DNA from: Salinigranum salinum
GTDB lineage: Archaea > Halobacteriota > Halobacteria > Halobacteriales > Haloferacaceae
Reading direction: 5' to 3'
Assembly: GCF_009176545.1 (NCBI RefSeq)
Contig: NZ_VTOJ01000001.1
Coordinates: forward strand, 1,302,001-1,366,000
DNA: 64,000 nt
Within the stretch, counting starts at the first letter, position 1. Every line of letters begins with the position of its first letter. Shown piece after piece: positions 41,476-50,454 of the stretch. The notes below the pieces were generated by a model. It saw only the letters and a program-made list of their open reading frames with translations. It did not search any database and was not told the origin of the DNA. The translations under genes and the position numbers were made by a program.

Positions 41476-42663
41476 ATGCCCTCCAGACGACAGCTTCTCG
41501 CCGGTGCCGGTCTCGGCGCGCTCGGTCTCGGCGTCGCAGCCAGCCAGTCCGGCGGCTTCGAACCGTACTACGACGGCGAGTCGGAACCCGACACCGTGTG
41601 GTGGCCCCAGCCGACGTTCGACCGCATCGGCTCGTGTTACAACCCCCGTCCGGTCGGTCCTCGGGACGGCGTCACCGAACGCTGGGCGAGAGAGATCCCG
41701 GGACCGTCGGCACGGCCCGTCGTCGTCGACGACCGCGCGTTCTTGCCGACGGCCGAGGCGCTCCTCGCCGTGGACGCCGCGACGGGCGAGGAACTGTGGC
41801 GCGAGAACGGCGGCGACGCGCCGATGTGGCCGCGGTCGGTCGTCGTCCACGACGAGACCGTCTACGTGACGCAGGTCGGCGACCCCGCGTTGCTCGCGCT
41901 CGACCCCGCGACCGGTGACCGGCAGTGGGCGTTCTCGACACCCGAGTACGGCCTCCGACCGCTCCTCGTCGATCCGAAGCGACCGACGCTGTTTACCGGC
42001 GACAGCGAGGGGACGGTGTACGCGCTCGACCCCGCGACCGGCGACGTTCGGTGGCAGCGACGCGTCTTCGGCACCGTCTCGGCACTCGTCCAGAGCATTC
42101 CCGACCTCGTCGTCGGCACGGAGTCGGGCGACGTCTACGGCCTGTACCCGGGCGACGGGCGTGGACTCTGGCGACACGGCGTCGCCGGTTCGGTCACCGC
42201 GCTCGCCACCGCCAACGGCCGCGGCGCGTTCGTCAGCACGTTCGGCGGCCCGACGGTGGAACTCGACGGCGGTCGCGGTGGCGAACCGGTGTGGTCGGCC
42301 GACGTCTGGAGCGACGACTCGTTCGTCGTCGCCGGCCGGAACCTCTTCGCTGCGGGCCACCGCCTCGTCGACCTCGACGTCCGCGGTGGCGACCGACGGT
42401 GGACCGGCGGCGAGACGACGCAGTGCGGCCCAGCGGCTGCCGGTGACACTGTCTACGCGGCCTCCGAGAGTCACGTCGCAGGGTATGCGGTTCGAGGTGG
42501 CGTCGGCGTCGGCCCTCTCAGACTCGACGCCCGGCGGTGGTCTCACCCCGTCGAAGGAAGCCCCGAGCAGGGGCTCGTGGTCGCCGACGGTGCCGTGTTC
42601 GCCCTCACCGAGGGCGGCGGTAGGGACGAACGGTCGATGGCGTACGCGCTCGAAGAAGCGTGA
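41476..42663 (+). CDS. Secreted PQQ-like beta-propeller protein
   Basis: A 395-residue protein with an N-terminal signal MPSRRQLLAGAGLGALGLGV (R-R followed by a hydrophobic core, Tat-like). The rest is a chain of PQQ/YWTD-like beta-propeller blades with the recurrent motif L-A/Y-x-L-D-x-A-T-G: LLAVDAATGEELWRENGG, LLALDPATGDRQWAFSTPE, VYALDPATGDVRWQRRVFG, VYGLYPGDGRGLWRHG and VDLDVRGGDRRWTGGET. There is no catalytic PQQ-dehydrogenase site, so it may be a binding or scaffold protein like BamB. It is exported; function unknown. Confidence 0.88.
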   Translation: MPSRRQLLAGAGLGALGLGVAASQSGGFEPYYDGESEPDTVWWPQPTFDRIGSCYNPRPVGPRDGVTERWAREIPGPSARPVVVDDRAFLPTAEALLAVDAATGEELWRENGGDAPMWPRSVVVHDETVYVTQVGDPALLALDPATGDRQWAFSTPEYGLRPLLVDPKRPTLFTGDSEGTVYALDPATGDVRWQRRVFGTVSALVQSIPDLVVGTESGDVYGLYPGDGRGLWRHGVAGSVTALATANGRGAFVSTFGGPTVELDGGRGGEPVWSADVWSDDSFVVAGRNLFAAGHRLVDLDVRGGDRRWTGGETTQCGPAAAGDTVYAASESHVAGYAVRGGVGVGPLRLDARRWSHPVEGSPEQGLVVADGAVFALTEGGGRDERSMAYALEEA

Positions 42664-42693
42664 GGCCTCGTGGACCGTGAGGCCTCGTGAAAC

Positions 42694-45219
42694 TCAGTCC
42701 GCTTTCGCCTGCCAGTCGCGCACCCGGTCGGCGCCGACGCCGTCGACCCGCGCGGCGACCTCGTCGGGGTCGGCGTTCTTCAGCGACTCCACGTCGGTGA
42801 TCTCCGCCATCTTGAGCTTCTCGGCCGTCTTCTCGCCGATGCCGTCGATGGTCTCCAGTTCGGAGCCGTTCTGTCGCGCCTGGTACTCGCGGTAGTTGCA
42901 GATGGGACAGCCGAGTTCCCACGGCTCGCGGTCGCTGTCGGGGTAGACGACCGTGAGTTCGGGCAGGCCGTGTTCCTCGCAGTGGTCGTCGGTCACCTCG
43001 ATGTCGCCCCGACGGGGCAGGGGAAGCGAGTACTCGCAGTCGGGATAGCGCGTACAGCCTACGAGCCGCGATCCCGAGCGGAGGCGTTTGATCGCGAGTT
43101 CTCCCCCGTATTCCTCACCGCAGTCGGGACACGTCCCGATGACGAGGTCGTCCTCCGCGTCGGCCTCGTCGGCCTTGCACTGCGGGCAGCCGTGGACGAA
43201 CGTCTTCCGCCCCGCGAGCATCTTCACCTCGTGGAGGCCGTGTTCCTCACACTCCGCCTCGAGGATGAGCGGTCGTCCCGTCGAGGGGAGCGGGAGCGTG
43301 TGCGTGCAGTCGGGGTAGCCGTTGCAGCCGACGAAGTACGATCCGTGCCGGGACTTGCGGATCAGGAGGTCGTCGCCGCACTCCGGACAGGGGCCGAGCG
43401 TCTTGTCGGCCTTCATCGACTTCTGGAGGTGGTTTCCCAGCGCCTCGCGGTTCTCCATCAGCCCCTCGAACACGTGTCTGAGATACTCGCGGGATTCGGC
43501 GGTGACGTCGTCGAGCGTCGCCTCCCCTTCGGCGATGGCAGCCATGTCCTGCTCGAGTTGGGCGGTCATCTCCTCGCTCACGATGAGGTCAGCGAACTCC
43601 TCCGACGCCTCGACGACCGCCCGCGCCAGCCGAGTCGGGCGGGGCGGGTCGCCCTCGATGTAGCCGCGGTCGTACAGCTTCTGGATGACGTCGTGTCTGG
43701 TGGCTTTGGTCCCGATGCCCATCGACTCCATCGTCTCGATGAGCCGCGACTGGCCGTACCGTCGGGGGGGCTGGGTCTGTTTCGCCGCCAGCTCCAGTTC
43801 CGAGACCGCGAGTTCCTGGCCCACCTCGACGTCGGGGACGATGTTCTCCGAGGAGTTGTAGTACGGGTAGACGGCGTGGTAGCCCGGGTCGACCAGCCGC
43901 TTGCCGTTGGCTTTCAGCGACTCCCCGCCGGCCTCGACGACGACGCGCAGGTGTTCCCACGTCGCGGGCGGTGCGACGGTCGCGAAGAAACGCCGCACCA
44001 CGAGTTCGTACACCTCCCACTCGTCGTCGGAGAGGTCGCTCGCGGCCGGGAGCTCTCCCGTAGGGTGAATCGGCGGGTGGTCGGTCGTCTCCTCGTCGCC
44101 GGCAGTCGGGTCGATCTCCTCCTGGTCGAGGAGGAAGTCGGCGTCGTCGGCGAACGTCGAGTTCGAGAAGGCCTCGAGGAGTTCGCGCGGGTCCAGATCC
44201 TCGGGATAAACCGTGTTGTCCGTCCGGGGATACGTCACGTAGCCGGCCGTGTAGAGGTCCTCGGCGATGCTCATCGCTCGCTGGGCCGAGTAGCCGATGC
44301 TCCCCGCCGCGCGGATGAACTGCGTGGTGTTGAACGGCGCCGGCGGCGTGTCGGTCCGCGTGCGCCGCTGGACGTCCTCGACGACGGCTTCCTGCGCTGC
44401 GGCGAGCGCCATGTGTGCCGTCTCCGCCGCGGTCTGGTCCCAGACGCGTTCGGCCTCGGTGCCGTCGTCGTCGATGTAGAAGTACTGCGCCTCGAACGTC
44501 TCGCTCTCGTCGGTTCCCTCGTCCGACGCCGTGGTCGTCAGGTCGGCGTAGATCTCCCAGTAGTCCTCGGGAACGAAGGCGTCGATCTCGCGCTCGCGGT
44601 CGACGATCAGCTTCAGCGTGGGGCCCTGCACCCGACCGACGGAGATGAAGTCCTCGCCCAGCTGTCGCGCCGACAGGGAGAGAAAGCGCGTCAGCGCCGC
44701 CCCCCACACGAGGTCGACGATCTGCCGGGCCTCGCCCGCCGCCGCGAGGTCGAAGTCGAGTTCGTCGGGCTCGGCGAACGCCTCCGTCACCTCCCGGTCG
44801 GTGATCGAGGAGAAGCGCACCCGGTCGACCGGCACCTCGTCGTTCACCTCTCGGACCAGTTCGTACGCCTCCTTCCCGATGAGTTCGCCCTCGCGGTCGT
44901 AGTCGGTCGCGATGACGACCCGTCCGGCCCGGCGCGATAGCCGCCGAAGCGCGCGGACGATGTTCTCCTGCGTGGGCCGTTTCTCGACGCTCGCGTCGAT
45001 CAGCTCGACGGGCTCGACGTCCCGCCAGTCCTCGTACTCCGGCGGGAAGTCGACGCCGACGACGTGTCCGGAGAGTCCGACGACGCGGGTGCCACCCCAG
45101 GTGTAGACGTTGACGCCGTTCATCCGCTCGGTCTCGGCGGTGCCGTCGCTGAGAATGTCCGCGATACGGCGGGCGGCGTTGTCCTTCTCGGTGATGATCA
45201 GTTCCGGGCCGCTGCTCAT
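42694..45219 (-). CDS. topA: DNA topoisomerase I (type IA)
   Basis: An 841-residue type IA topoisomerase. Domains in order: Toprim (MSSGPELIITEKDNAARRIA; VVIATDYDREGELIGKEAYE), catalytic domain with active-site Tyr330 in GYVTYPRTDNTVY, then three to four zinc ribbons (CPECGDDLLIRKSRHGSYF; GCTRYPDCEYSLPLP; CPICNYREY) and a C-terminal helix-hairpin-helix (IDGIGEKTAEKLKMAEITDV). It relaxes negatively supercoiled DNA. The start MSSGPELI is supported by a GGGTAAAGG-side promoter at -29. Length and order match haloarchaeal TopA. Confidence 0.96.
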   Translation of the reverse strand: MSSGPELIITEKDNAARRIADILSDGTAETERMNGVNVYTWGGTRVVGLSGHVVGVDFPPEYEDWRDVEPVELIDASVEKRPTQENIVRALRRLSRRAGRVVIATDYDREGELIGKEAYELVREVNDEVPVDRVRFSSITDREVTEAFAEPDELDFDLAAAGEARQIVDLVWGAALTRFLSLSARQLGEDFISVGRVQGPTLKLIVDREREIDAFVPEDYWEIYADLTTTASDEGTDESETFEAQYFYIDDDGTEAERVWDQTAAETAHMALAAAQEAVVEDVQRRTRTDTPPAPFNTTQFIRAAGSIGYSAQRAMSIAEDLYTAGYVTYPRTDNTVYPEDLDPRELLEAFSNSTFADDADFLLDQEEIDPTAGDEETTDHPPIHPTGELPAASDLSDDEWEVYELVVRRFFATVAPPATWEHLRVVVEAGGESLKANGKRLVDPGYHAVYPYYNSSENIVPDVEVGQELAVSELELAAKQTQPPRRYGQSRLIETMESMGIGTKATRHDVIQKLYDRGYIEGDPPRPTRLARAVVEASEEFADLIVSEEMTAQLEQDMAAIAEGEATLDDVTAESREYLRHVFEGLMENREALGNHLQKSMKADKTLGPCPECGDDLLIRKSRHGSYFVGCNGYPDCTHTLPLPSTGRPLILEAECEEHGLHEVKMLAGRKTFVHGCPQCKADEADAEDDLVIGTCPDCGEEYGGELAIKRLRSGSRLVGCTRYPDCEYSLPLPRRGDIEVTDDHCEEHGLPELTVVYPDSDREPWELGCPICNYREYQARQNGSELETIDGIGEKTAEKLKMAEITDVESLKNADPDEVAARVDGVGADRVRDWQAKAD

Positions 45220-45391
45220 TGGCTGCCGGTATGCGCAGCGGCCGGGTAAAGGTTTCGTGGCATCGAATCGCAAGACTGCACGGGGACGAGGTGCGCGTGT
45301 CGTCCACTGGCGGGAACGCGTGACCACCGTGGACTGTGCCTGCCACTCGCCACAGACAGGGTCTCGGTACTCACCAGAGACTCGATCTAGT

Positions 45392-45404
45392 GTCCACCGT
45401 GGAC
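45392..45404. promoter_or_regulatory. Palindrome GTCCAC-C-GTGGAC, one of a pair
   Basis: Perfect 6-base arms with one central base. A 12/13 match lies at 45322-45334. The position between divergent genes suggests a possible operator pair. Confidence 0.35.
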
Positions 45405-45504
45405 CGAAGACGGATGGTCCGCTTCGCCTGTCGCGTGCTCCCGAGAGCGGTCCCCGCACCGCCTCCGTCCCGTCGCGACGACAGTCTGCCGAACCGTGCA
45501 TATG

Positions 45505-45513
45505 TTCTTTGAT
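45505..45513 (+). promoter_or_regulatory. Promoter element of the MCM-N-like gene
   Basis: TTCTTTGATAAC-type AT-rich sequence, centred about 27 bases upstream of the ATG at 45535. Confidence 0.45.
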
Positions 45514-45534
45514 AACACGTAGCGTACTTTCCCC

Positions 45535-46284
45535 ATGCAGTCCGAAGCCGACCTGCGCGCGGTCTGGGAGGAGTACTGGGACGCTCACTACGCGGACGAC
45601 CGGCGGGCCCGTCGGCTGCGGGCAGTCGCGACCGACTACCCGGTGAAACGCGGCATCGTGGTGTCGTATCCGGACTTGCTCGACGCGGGGATGAGCGAGC
45701 GGGAGCTACGGACACGCCCCGACCGGACGCTGGGGATGGGGGTCGAGACATTCGAGTCGTTCGTCCGCGACCTCGACCTCGACGACGTGTGGGACCGGTC
45801 GTTCGACGTGATGATCCTCCACGTCGACGATCTCCCCGGCGGGTTCAAACCGTTCGACTCGAACCTCATGGGGCACCTGAACGAACTCGTCCAGCTCGAA
45901 GTGACGATCCACGGGGCCCCCGAACGGATCTCGGACCTGATGGAAGCGGCGTTCGTCTGCACCACGGGCCACGTCACGCGCATCCACCAGCCGGGCCGCC
46001 GTCGACGCGACATCGGACACTGTCCCGAGTGCGGCGACCCCGTCTACCTCGAGGAACGCGAGAGCCTCTTCGCCGAGATCCAGCGCGTCCAGGTGAGCGG
46101 CGACGGGTTCGACCGACTCACCGCCATCCTGGGCGGTCGTCGGTGGAAGGGCCTCTCGCTCGGTGAGGGCGATACTGGAGTCATCAACGCTGTCCCCCGC
46201 GCGGACTTCCGTGAGGACTCCACGCACGGTTCGGCGTACCTCGACGTCCTCCACCTCGAAGTCGAGGAAGATCTGCCGTTCTGA
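45535..46284 (+). CDS. MCM N-terminal-domain-like protein lacking the helicase domain
   Basis: A 249-residue protein related to the N-terminal part of MCM helicases. Helical subdomain A: MQSEADLRAVWEEYWDAHYA, YPVKRGIVVSYPDLLDAG. The OB-fold contains a zinc-finger-like insertion: AFVCTTGHVTRIHQPGRRRR, then DIGHCPECGDPVYLEERESL and FAEIQRVQV, the latter matching the MCM segment with the conserved Q-x-x-x-x-Q. The first Cys pair is reduced to Cys plus a nearby His. No AAA+ domain follows; the stop is clean. It may bind ssDNA or regulate transcription. Haloarchaea carry such short MCM-like proteins besides the full helicase. Confidence 0.8.
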   Translation: MQSEADLRAVWEEYWDAHYADDRRARRLRAVATDYPVKRGIVVSYPDLLDAGMSERELRTRPDRTLGMGVETFESFVRDLDLDDVWDRSFDVMILHVDDLPGGFKPFDSNLMGHLNELVQLEVTIHGAPERISDLMEAAFVCTTGHVTRIHQPGRRRRDIGHCPECGDPVYLEERESLFAEIQRVQVSGDGFDRLTAILGGRRWKGLSLGEGDTGVINAVPRADFREDSTHGSAYLDVLHLEVEEDLPF

Positions 46285-46331
46285 CGGCGGATCGACCTAC
46301 TCGCGGACCGCTCACCGATCCGACGCCCCAA

Positions 46332-46341
46332 GATATTTGTA
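46332..46341 (+). promoter_or_regulatory. TATA box of the zinc-ribbon protein gene
   Basis: GATATTTGTA, 28 bases upstream of the ATG at 46364. Confidence 0.6.
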
Positions 46342-46363
46342 AAGATATGACAGTTCCTCCGGT

Positions 46364-46552
46364 ATGGCGCACGCACCCGAACGGCTCGAGCAGTACGTCT
46401 GCATGAACTGCCAGGTGACGTACGCGGGGTCGGTGACCAAGGCGGACGGCACGCACCACTTCTCGCCGCCCGACGACTGCCACGTCTGTGGGAACCCCGA
46501 CTTCGTCGAGGCCGAAGGATACGTCCACCGGGCGGTCGCGGAGTCGGAGTAG
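46364..46552 (+). CDS. Small zinc-ribbon protein, DUF7130-like
   Basis: A 62-residue rubredoxin-like zinc ribbon. The two CxxC knuckles are YVCMNCQVTYAG (Cys13, Cys16) and DDCHVCGNPDF (Cys39, Cys42), joined by SVTKADGTHHFSPP. It matches a small haloarchaeal family of about this size. It may be a stand-alone zinc ribbon in transcription or RNA processing; no direct evidence. It has its own TATA box. Confidence 0.82.
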   Translation: MAHAPERLEQYVCMNCQVTYAGSVTKADGTHHFSPPDDCHVCGNPDFVEAEGYVHRAVAESE

Positions 46553-46757
46553 CGAAAAGACCGAGGCCGGCTCTCGGACGCAGCCCGCGGCGCGACGCGC
46601 TGTCGGCGCGTCGTCGTCCTTCCCGTCGAGCGACGCCTGCGTCCCGACGGCGAACGTCGATAGCTCGAGCGAGACGGCCTCGAACCGGACCACGGAGCCG
46701 TCCGCACCGACGACGCGGGTCTCCAGCGCCGCCCACGCGCCGTCGTGGTGTGGTAGC

Positions 46758-48278
46758 CTACCCTTCGAGCTCCTCGCGCAGCAGCTGGTTCACCGTGGCC
46801 GGATCGGCGCTCCCCTTCGACTTCTGCATGACTTGGCCGACGAGGAAGTTGAGCGCCCCGTCCTCGCCGTTCTCGTAATCTTCCACGGCCGAGGGGTTCT
46901 CCTCGACGGCCTCCGTGACGAACGCCGCGACCGTGTCGTCGTCGGTCTTGCCGAGTCCCTCCGCCGCGACCACCTCGTCGGGCGTCTTCCCCTCGTCGAG
47001 CATCGTCCGCAGGACGGTTTCACGGGCGTTCTTCGTCGTGATCTCTTCGGTGGCGACGAGTTCGACGAGGCGCTCGATCTCGTCCAGCCTGTGCGAGACG
47101 TCCGTGATCCGCATGTCGCGGTAGTTCAGTTCGCCCAGGAGGGTGTCGGCGACCCAGGTCGCCGCCAGATCGGGATCGAACGTCTCCGTGAGATGCTCGT
47201 AGAAGTCGGCGACCTCCTTCGTGGAGGTGAGTTTGGCGGCGGATTCGGCGTCGAGGCCGTACTCGGTCTCGAAGCGGTCGCGGCGGGCGTCGGGCAACTC
47301 GGGGATGTCGAGTTCGTCGCGCCAGCTCGCCACCCGCAGGGCGGGCAGGTCGGCCTCGCGGAAGTAGCGGTAATCCTTCTCCTCCTCCTTCGAGCGCATC
47401 GACACCGTGATCCCCCGCGACTCGTCCCAGTGGCGCGTCTCCTGCTCGACGCTCCGGCCGCGCTCGATGGCGTTGCGCTGTCGGGTCACCTCGTACGCCA
47501 GCGCCTTCTCGGCCCCCTTGTGTGAGGAGATGTTTTTCACCTCCGTCCGGTTGGCCGCTTCGAGCGTCTCCGTCGAGATCGAGCCGTCGTCGTCGACCGC
47601 CTCGGCGGGCACCATCGAGATGTTGGCGTCGACTCGCAAGGAGCCGTCGCGCCCCGCGTCGAACACGCCAAGGTACTCCAGCACCTCCTCGAGTTTCGCC
47701 AGGAAGGCTCGCGTCTCCCGGGGCGAGCGGAAGTCCGGCCGAGTGACGATCTCCATCAGCGGCGTCCCCGCGCGGTTGTAGTCGACGAGCGTGTAGTCCG
47801 CGCGGTCGACGCTCACCGTCCGGGTCTCGACGGGCCGGGTCCCCTCCCGTACGTGCCGGAGGCTGCCGGGGTCCTCCTCGAGGTGGGCACGCTCGATGCC
47901 GATCTCGCGCGTGTCGCCCTCGACCGTCACCTCGAGGTGGCCGTCGGCGCAGATCGGCGCGTCGTACTGCGTGATCTGGAAGTTCTTCGGGAGGTCGGGG
48001 TAGTAGTAGTTCTTCCGGTGGAACGTGGTCTCTCTGACCACGTCCGCCGAGAGCGCCTTGCCCACCTTGACGGCGGCCTCGACGGCCGCCTCGTTCAGTA
48101 CGGGGAGCGCGCCCGGGAGGCCGAGACAGACCGGGCACGTTCGCGTGTTCGGCTCCTCGTTCTCGGTCGAAGCGGTCGAACAGCCGCAGAAGATCTTCGT
48201 GTCGGTCTCGAGCTGGACGTGGACCTCGAGCCCGATGACGCACGCGAGTCCGCGCCCTTCGAGCGCCTGAGCAGTCAT
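46758..48278 (-). CDS. gatB: Aspartyl/glutamyl-tRNA amidotransferase subunit B
   Basis: A 506-residue GatB. The kinase-like domain starts ACVIGLEVHVQLETDTKIFC (residues about 11-30) and has CPVCLGLPGALPVLNEAAVE, YYYPDLPKNFQITQYD, then VDYNRAGTPLMEIVTRPD; the GatB/YqeY tail domain is at residues about 360-506 (ITTKNARETVLRTMLDEGKT). It transamidates Asp-tRNAAsn and/or Glu-tRNAGln with ammonia from GatA. gatA and gatC are not in the window. Promoter GCCTTTAGCC on the minus strand is at about -27. Length is typical. Confidence 0.96.
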   Translation of the reverse strand: MTAQALEGRGLACVIGLEVHVQLETDTKIFCGCSTASTENEEPNTRTCPVCLGLPGALPVLNEAAVEAAVKVGKALSADVVRETTFHRKNYYYPDLPKNFQITQYDAPICADGHLEVTVEGDTREIGIERAHLEEDPGSLRHVREGTRPVETRTVSVDRADYTLVDYNRAGTPLMEIVTRPDFRSPRETRAFLAKLEEVLEYLGVFDAGRDGSLRVDANISMVPAEAVDDDGSISTETLEAANRTEVKNISSHKGAEKALAYEVTRQRNAIERGRSVEQETRHWDESRGITVSMRSKEEEKDYRYFREADLPALRVASWRDELDIPELPDARRDRFETEYGLDAESAAKLTSTKEVADFYEHLTETFDPDLAATWVADTLLGELNYRDMRITDVSHRLDEIERLVELVATEEITTKNARETVLRTMLDEGKTPDEVVAAEGLGKTDDDTVAAFVTEAVEENPSAVEDYENGEDGALNFLVGQVMQKSKGSADPATVNQLLREELEG

Positions 48279-48321
48279 TGCACGCGGTTCGACGTGAGCC
48301 GGCTAAAGGCTAACGGGACGG

Positions 48322-48945
48322 TCAGCGACGGTACCGGTGGCCGAACCGGGACCAGACGAGGAGTCCTCCGCCGAGCACCGCGAGGAGCGCGACCCCCGTC
48401 AGGATCGGTCTGTCGACCGCGACGGCGACGACCGCGGCGAAGAGCGACCGCTGGCGGCCGTAGTAGACGAGGGCCCCGGTGGCCGCGTAGAACCCGGCGG
48501 TTCCGAGCCCCGTGAAGAGCCCGAACCGATACGGGTCCATCCGGGCGACGCCGGCCGGCACCGAGATCACCGACCGGAGCACCGGGAGGAACCGCCCCCA
48601 GAGCACCGACGACTCGCCCCACCGCCGAAACCACGCCCCTCCACGGTCGATCCGTTCACCGGAGACCCTGATCCGGCTCCCGAGCCACTCGGCCTCGCTG
48701 AGTCGGGTGCCGTAACACACGGAGTAGGGAACGAACGCGCCGGCGACGCCCCCGACGCCGGCCGCCGTCACGAACACGACGAACGACGCGGGGTCGGTGA
48801 CGAGCACCGCGGCGGCCGCCGGCACGACCACCTCGCTCGGGGCGAACGGGAACAGCATCGACGTCTCGAGGAACGTGAAGACGCACAGCGCCACCGGGCC
48901 GTACAGGCGGACGAACTCGAGCGTGGTCGCCGTCGGGTCCACCAC
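48322..48945 (-). CDS. DedA/VTT family membrane protein
   Basis: A 207-residue protein starting at GTG. The VTT domain has the re-entrant segment FTFLETSMLFPFAPSEVVVP (residues about 18-37), YSVCYGTRLSEAEWLGSRIR, and the basic segment WGRFLPVLRSVISVPAGVAR with the conserved Gly and Arg of the family. It has four to five membrane helices. Family members move phospholipids or help membrane energetics in bacteria; in archaea the role is open. Confidence 0.9.
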   Translation of the reverse strand: MVDPTATTLEFVRLYGPVALCVFTFLETSMLFPFAPSEVVVPAAAAVLVTDPASFVVFVTAAGVGGVAGAFVPYSVCYGTRLSEAEWLGSRIRVSGERIDRGGAWFRRWGESSVLWGRFLPVLRSVISVPAGVARMDPYRFGLFTGLGTAGFYAATGALVYYGRQRSLFAAVVAVAVDRPILTGVALLAVLGGGLLVWSRFGHRYRR

Positions 48946-49002
48946 AGTGGCGGTACGGCGCGGTCCGGTAACGTTCCACCGGTCGAGGCGGCAGCCGGCG
49001 GA

Positions 49003-49821
49003 TCAGCCCTCCCAGAAGTCGGCGGACAGCTTCGCAGCCCGTGACTTCGGGAGCAGCCGAGTGAGATGCCACAGCAGCTTCGCCCTCGGCGTCGGCACCT
49101 CGATGGCGTCGCCGGCACGGAGCGCCTCGTAGCCGGCCCGGGCGACCGCTTCGGCCGTCGCCATCGGCTGCGAGGTCAGGCCGGACTCGCCCATCCCCCC
49201 GTGTTCGAAGATCTCGGTGTCGGTGACGCTGGGGCAGAGCGCCGTGACGGTGATCCCGTGGGGGCGCAGCTCCTCGGCGAGCGCGAGGGAGTACGAGAGC
49301 ACGTACGCCTTCGTCGCGCCGTAGACGGCTCCACCCGGCGAGGGGTACACCGCGATGGTCGAGGAGACGTTGAGGATCCGACCGGCGCCGCGTTCGACCA
49401 TCCTGGGAACGACGCGCTTGGTGAGTTCCGTGAGTGCGACCACGTTCAGGTCGAGCATCGACCGTTCCGTCCCTGGATCGGTCTCGCCGTAGAACCCGTA
49501 GACACTGAACCCGGCGTTGTTGACGAGCGTGTCGACGTGGATCCCCGCTTCGTCGACGCGTGCGAGGAGGTCGTCGACGGCGGTCGCCCCCGTGAGGTCC
49601 ATCGGGACCACCGTCGCGTCGACGCCGTGTGTTCCACGGAGGTCGCTCGCGAGGGCTTCGAGTCGCTCCTCGCGCCGGGCGACGAGCACGAGGTCGTCGC
49701 CCCCGGCGGCGAACTGCTTCGCCAGTTCGTAGCCGATACCGCTCGAGGCGCCGGTGACGAGCGTAGCCCCTCGTGTGGTCTGTTCGTCGGTTCGCGTCGC
49801 GGTTGTCGTGTCTGCGGACAT
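49003..49821 (-). CDS. SDR family NAD(P)-dependent oxidoreductase
   Basis: A 272-residue classical short-chain dehydrogenase. Cofactor motif TGASSGIGYELAKQF (TGxxxGIG), NNAGFSVYGF (NNAG), then the catalytic Ser in ILNVSSTIAVYPSPGG and YGATKAYVLSY (YxxxK). The Arg in VLVARREERLEALA after strand 2 favours NADPH. The C-terminal segment ends LLPKSRAAKLSADFWEG. The substrate is unknown. The start MSADTT at 49821 has an AT-rich upstream region (GAATATTATTGATTG near 49878). Confidence 0.9.
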   Translation of the reverse strand: MSADTTTATRTDEQTTRGATLVTGASSGIGYELAKQFAAGGDDLVLVARREERLEALASDLRGTHGVDATVVPMDLTGATAVDDLLARVDEAGIHVDTLVNNAGFSVYGFYGETDPGTERSMLDLNVVALTELTKRVVPRMVERGAGRILNVSSTIAVYPSPGGAVYGATKAYVLSYSLALAEELRPHGITVTALCPSVTDTEIFEHGGMGESGLTSQPMATAEAVARAGYEALRAGDAIEVPTPRAKLLWHLTRLLPKSRAAKLSADFWEG

Positions 49822-50002
49822 GGTCAGCTCTCCGCGCAACGCGACCGGGGGGTGACGGTCGCCCGCCCGAGTCCGTGCGTCGAATATTATTGATTGTATG
49901 ACACTATGAACGTTCCTCTCCCGGATCTCGGCTCACGCCCGAGACTCACCGGTGAGAACGACCCCCTCCGAACCTCCCGTTGTCATCCGCTCGTCTGACG
50001 CA

Positions 50003-50014
50003 TCTTTATCAAAA
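50003..50014 (+). promoter_or_regulatory. TATA box of the smc-scpA operon
   Basis: TCTTTATCAAAA, centred 27 bases upstream of the ATG at 50035, consistent with leaderless transcription of the operon. Confidence 0.55.
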
Positions 50015-50034
50015 CGCCACGAGGGCTAGAGAGC

Positions 50035-50427
50035 ATGAGTAATCGGGTGGACGACCTCGAAACGAAAGTGTCGGAACTCCAGGCGGCGGTCAACGGTCTC
50101 ACGGAGGAGCTGGTCGAGACGAAAGAACGGGTCCGCCAGCTCGAGAACGCCGTCGACGTCGACGATCCACTCTCCCGGGCGAAACAGCCCAGAGAACGGA
50201 CGGCAGAGACGGAGACCGAGTCGGCGACGGACGACGCCGACGCCTCGACCGAAGCCGAACCCGCCGACGAGACAGACGCGGAGCCGGAACAGCGGTTCGT
50301 CGACGCCGAGGAGCACGAACAGGAGATCCAGGCCGAGACGGAGACCGACGAAGAGGCTAAGTCCACGGAGGAGAAGGAAGACGAGAAGGAGTCCGAGCAG
50401 GAGAGTAGCGACATCATCGTCGCGTAA
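50035..50427 (+). CDS. Acidic coiled-coil protein, DUF7518-like, first gene of the smc operon
   Basis: A 130-residue protein. Residues 1-45 form a heptad coiled coil (VDDLETKVSELQAAVNGLTE; ELVETKERVRQLENAVDV). The rest is an extremely acidic, low-complexity Glu/Asp/Ala/Thr region ending QESSDIIVA. It is 27 bases before smc and in the same direction; the pair occurs in haloarchaea as a DUF7518-type protein. A role as SMC or kleisin helper is a guess from the neighbourhood. Confidence 0.78.
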   Translation: MSNRVDDLETKVSELQAAVNGLTEELVETKERVRQLENAVDVDDPLSRAKQPRERTAETETESATDDADASTEAEPADETDAEPEQRFVDAEEHEQEIQAETETDEEAKSTEEKEDEKESEQESSDIIVA

Positions 50428-50454
50428 GCTCGCGACTCCATCCGCGAGCACCCC

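Larger units (their letters stand above)
45220..45534. other. Intergenic region between topA and the MCM-like gene
   Basis: About 315 bases with divergent promoters (topA box about 45244-45252; MCM-like box about 45505-45513). Two copies of a near-palindrome ACCACCGTGGAC/GTCCACCGTGGAC lie 70 bases apart (45322-45334 and 45392-45404). No coding frame was accepted. Confidence 0.5.
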
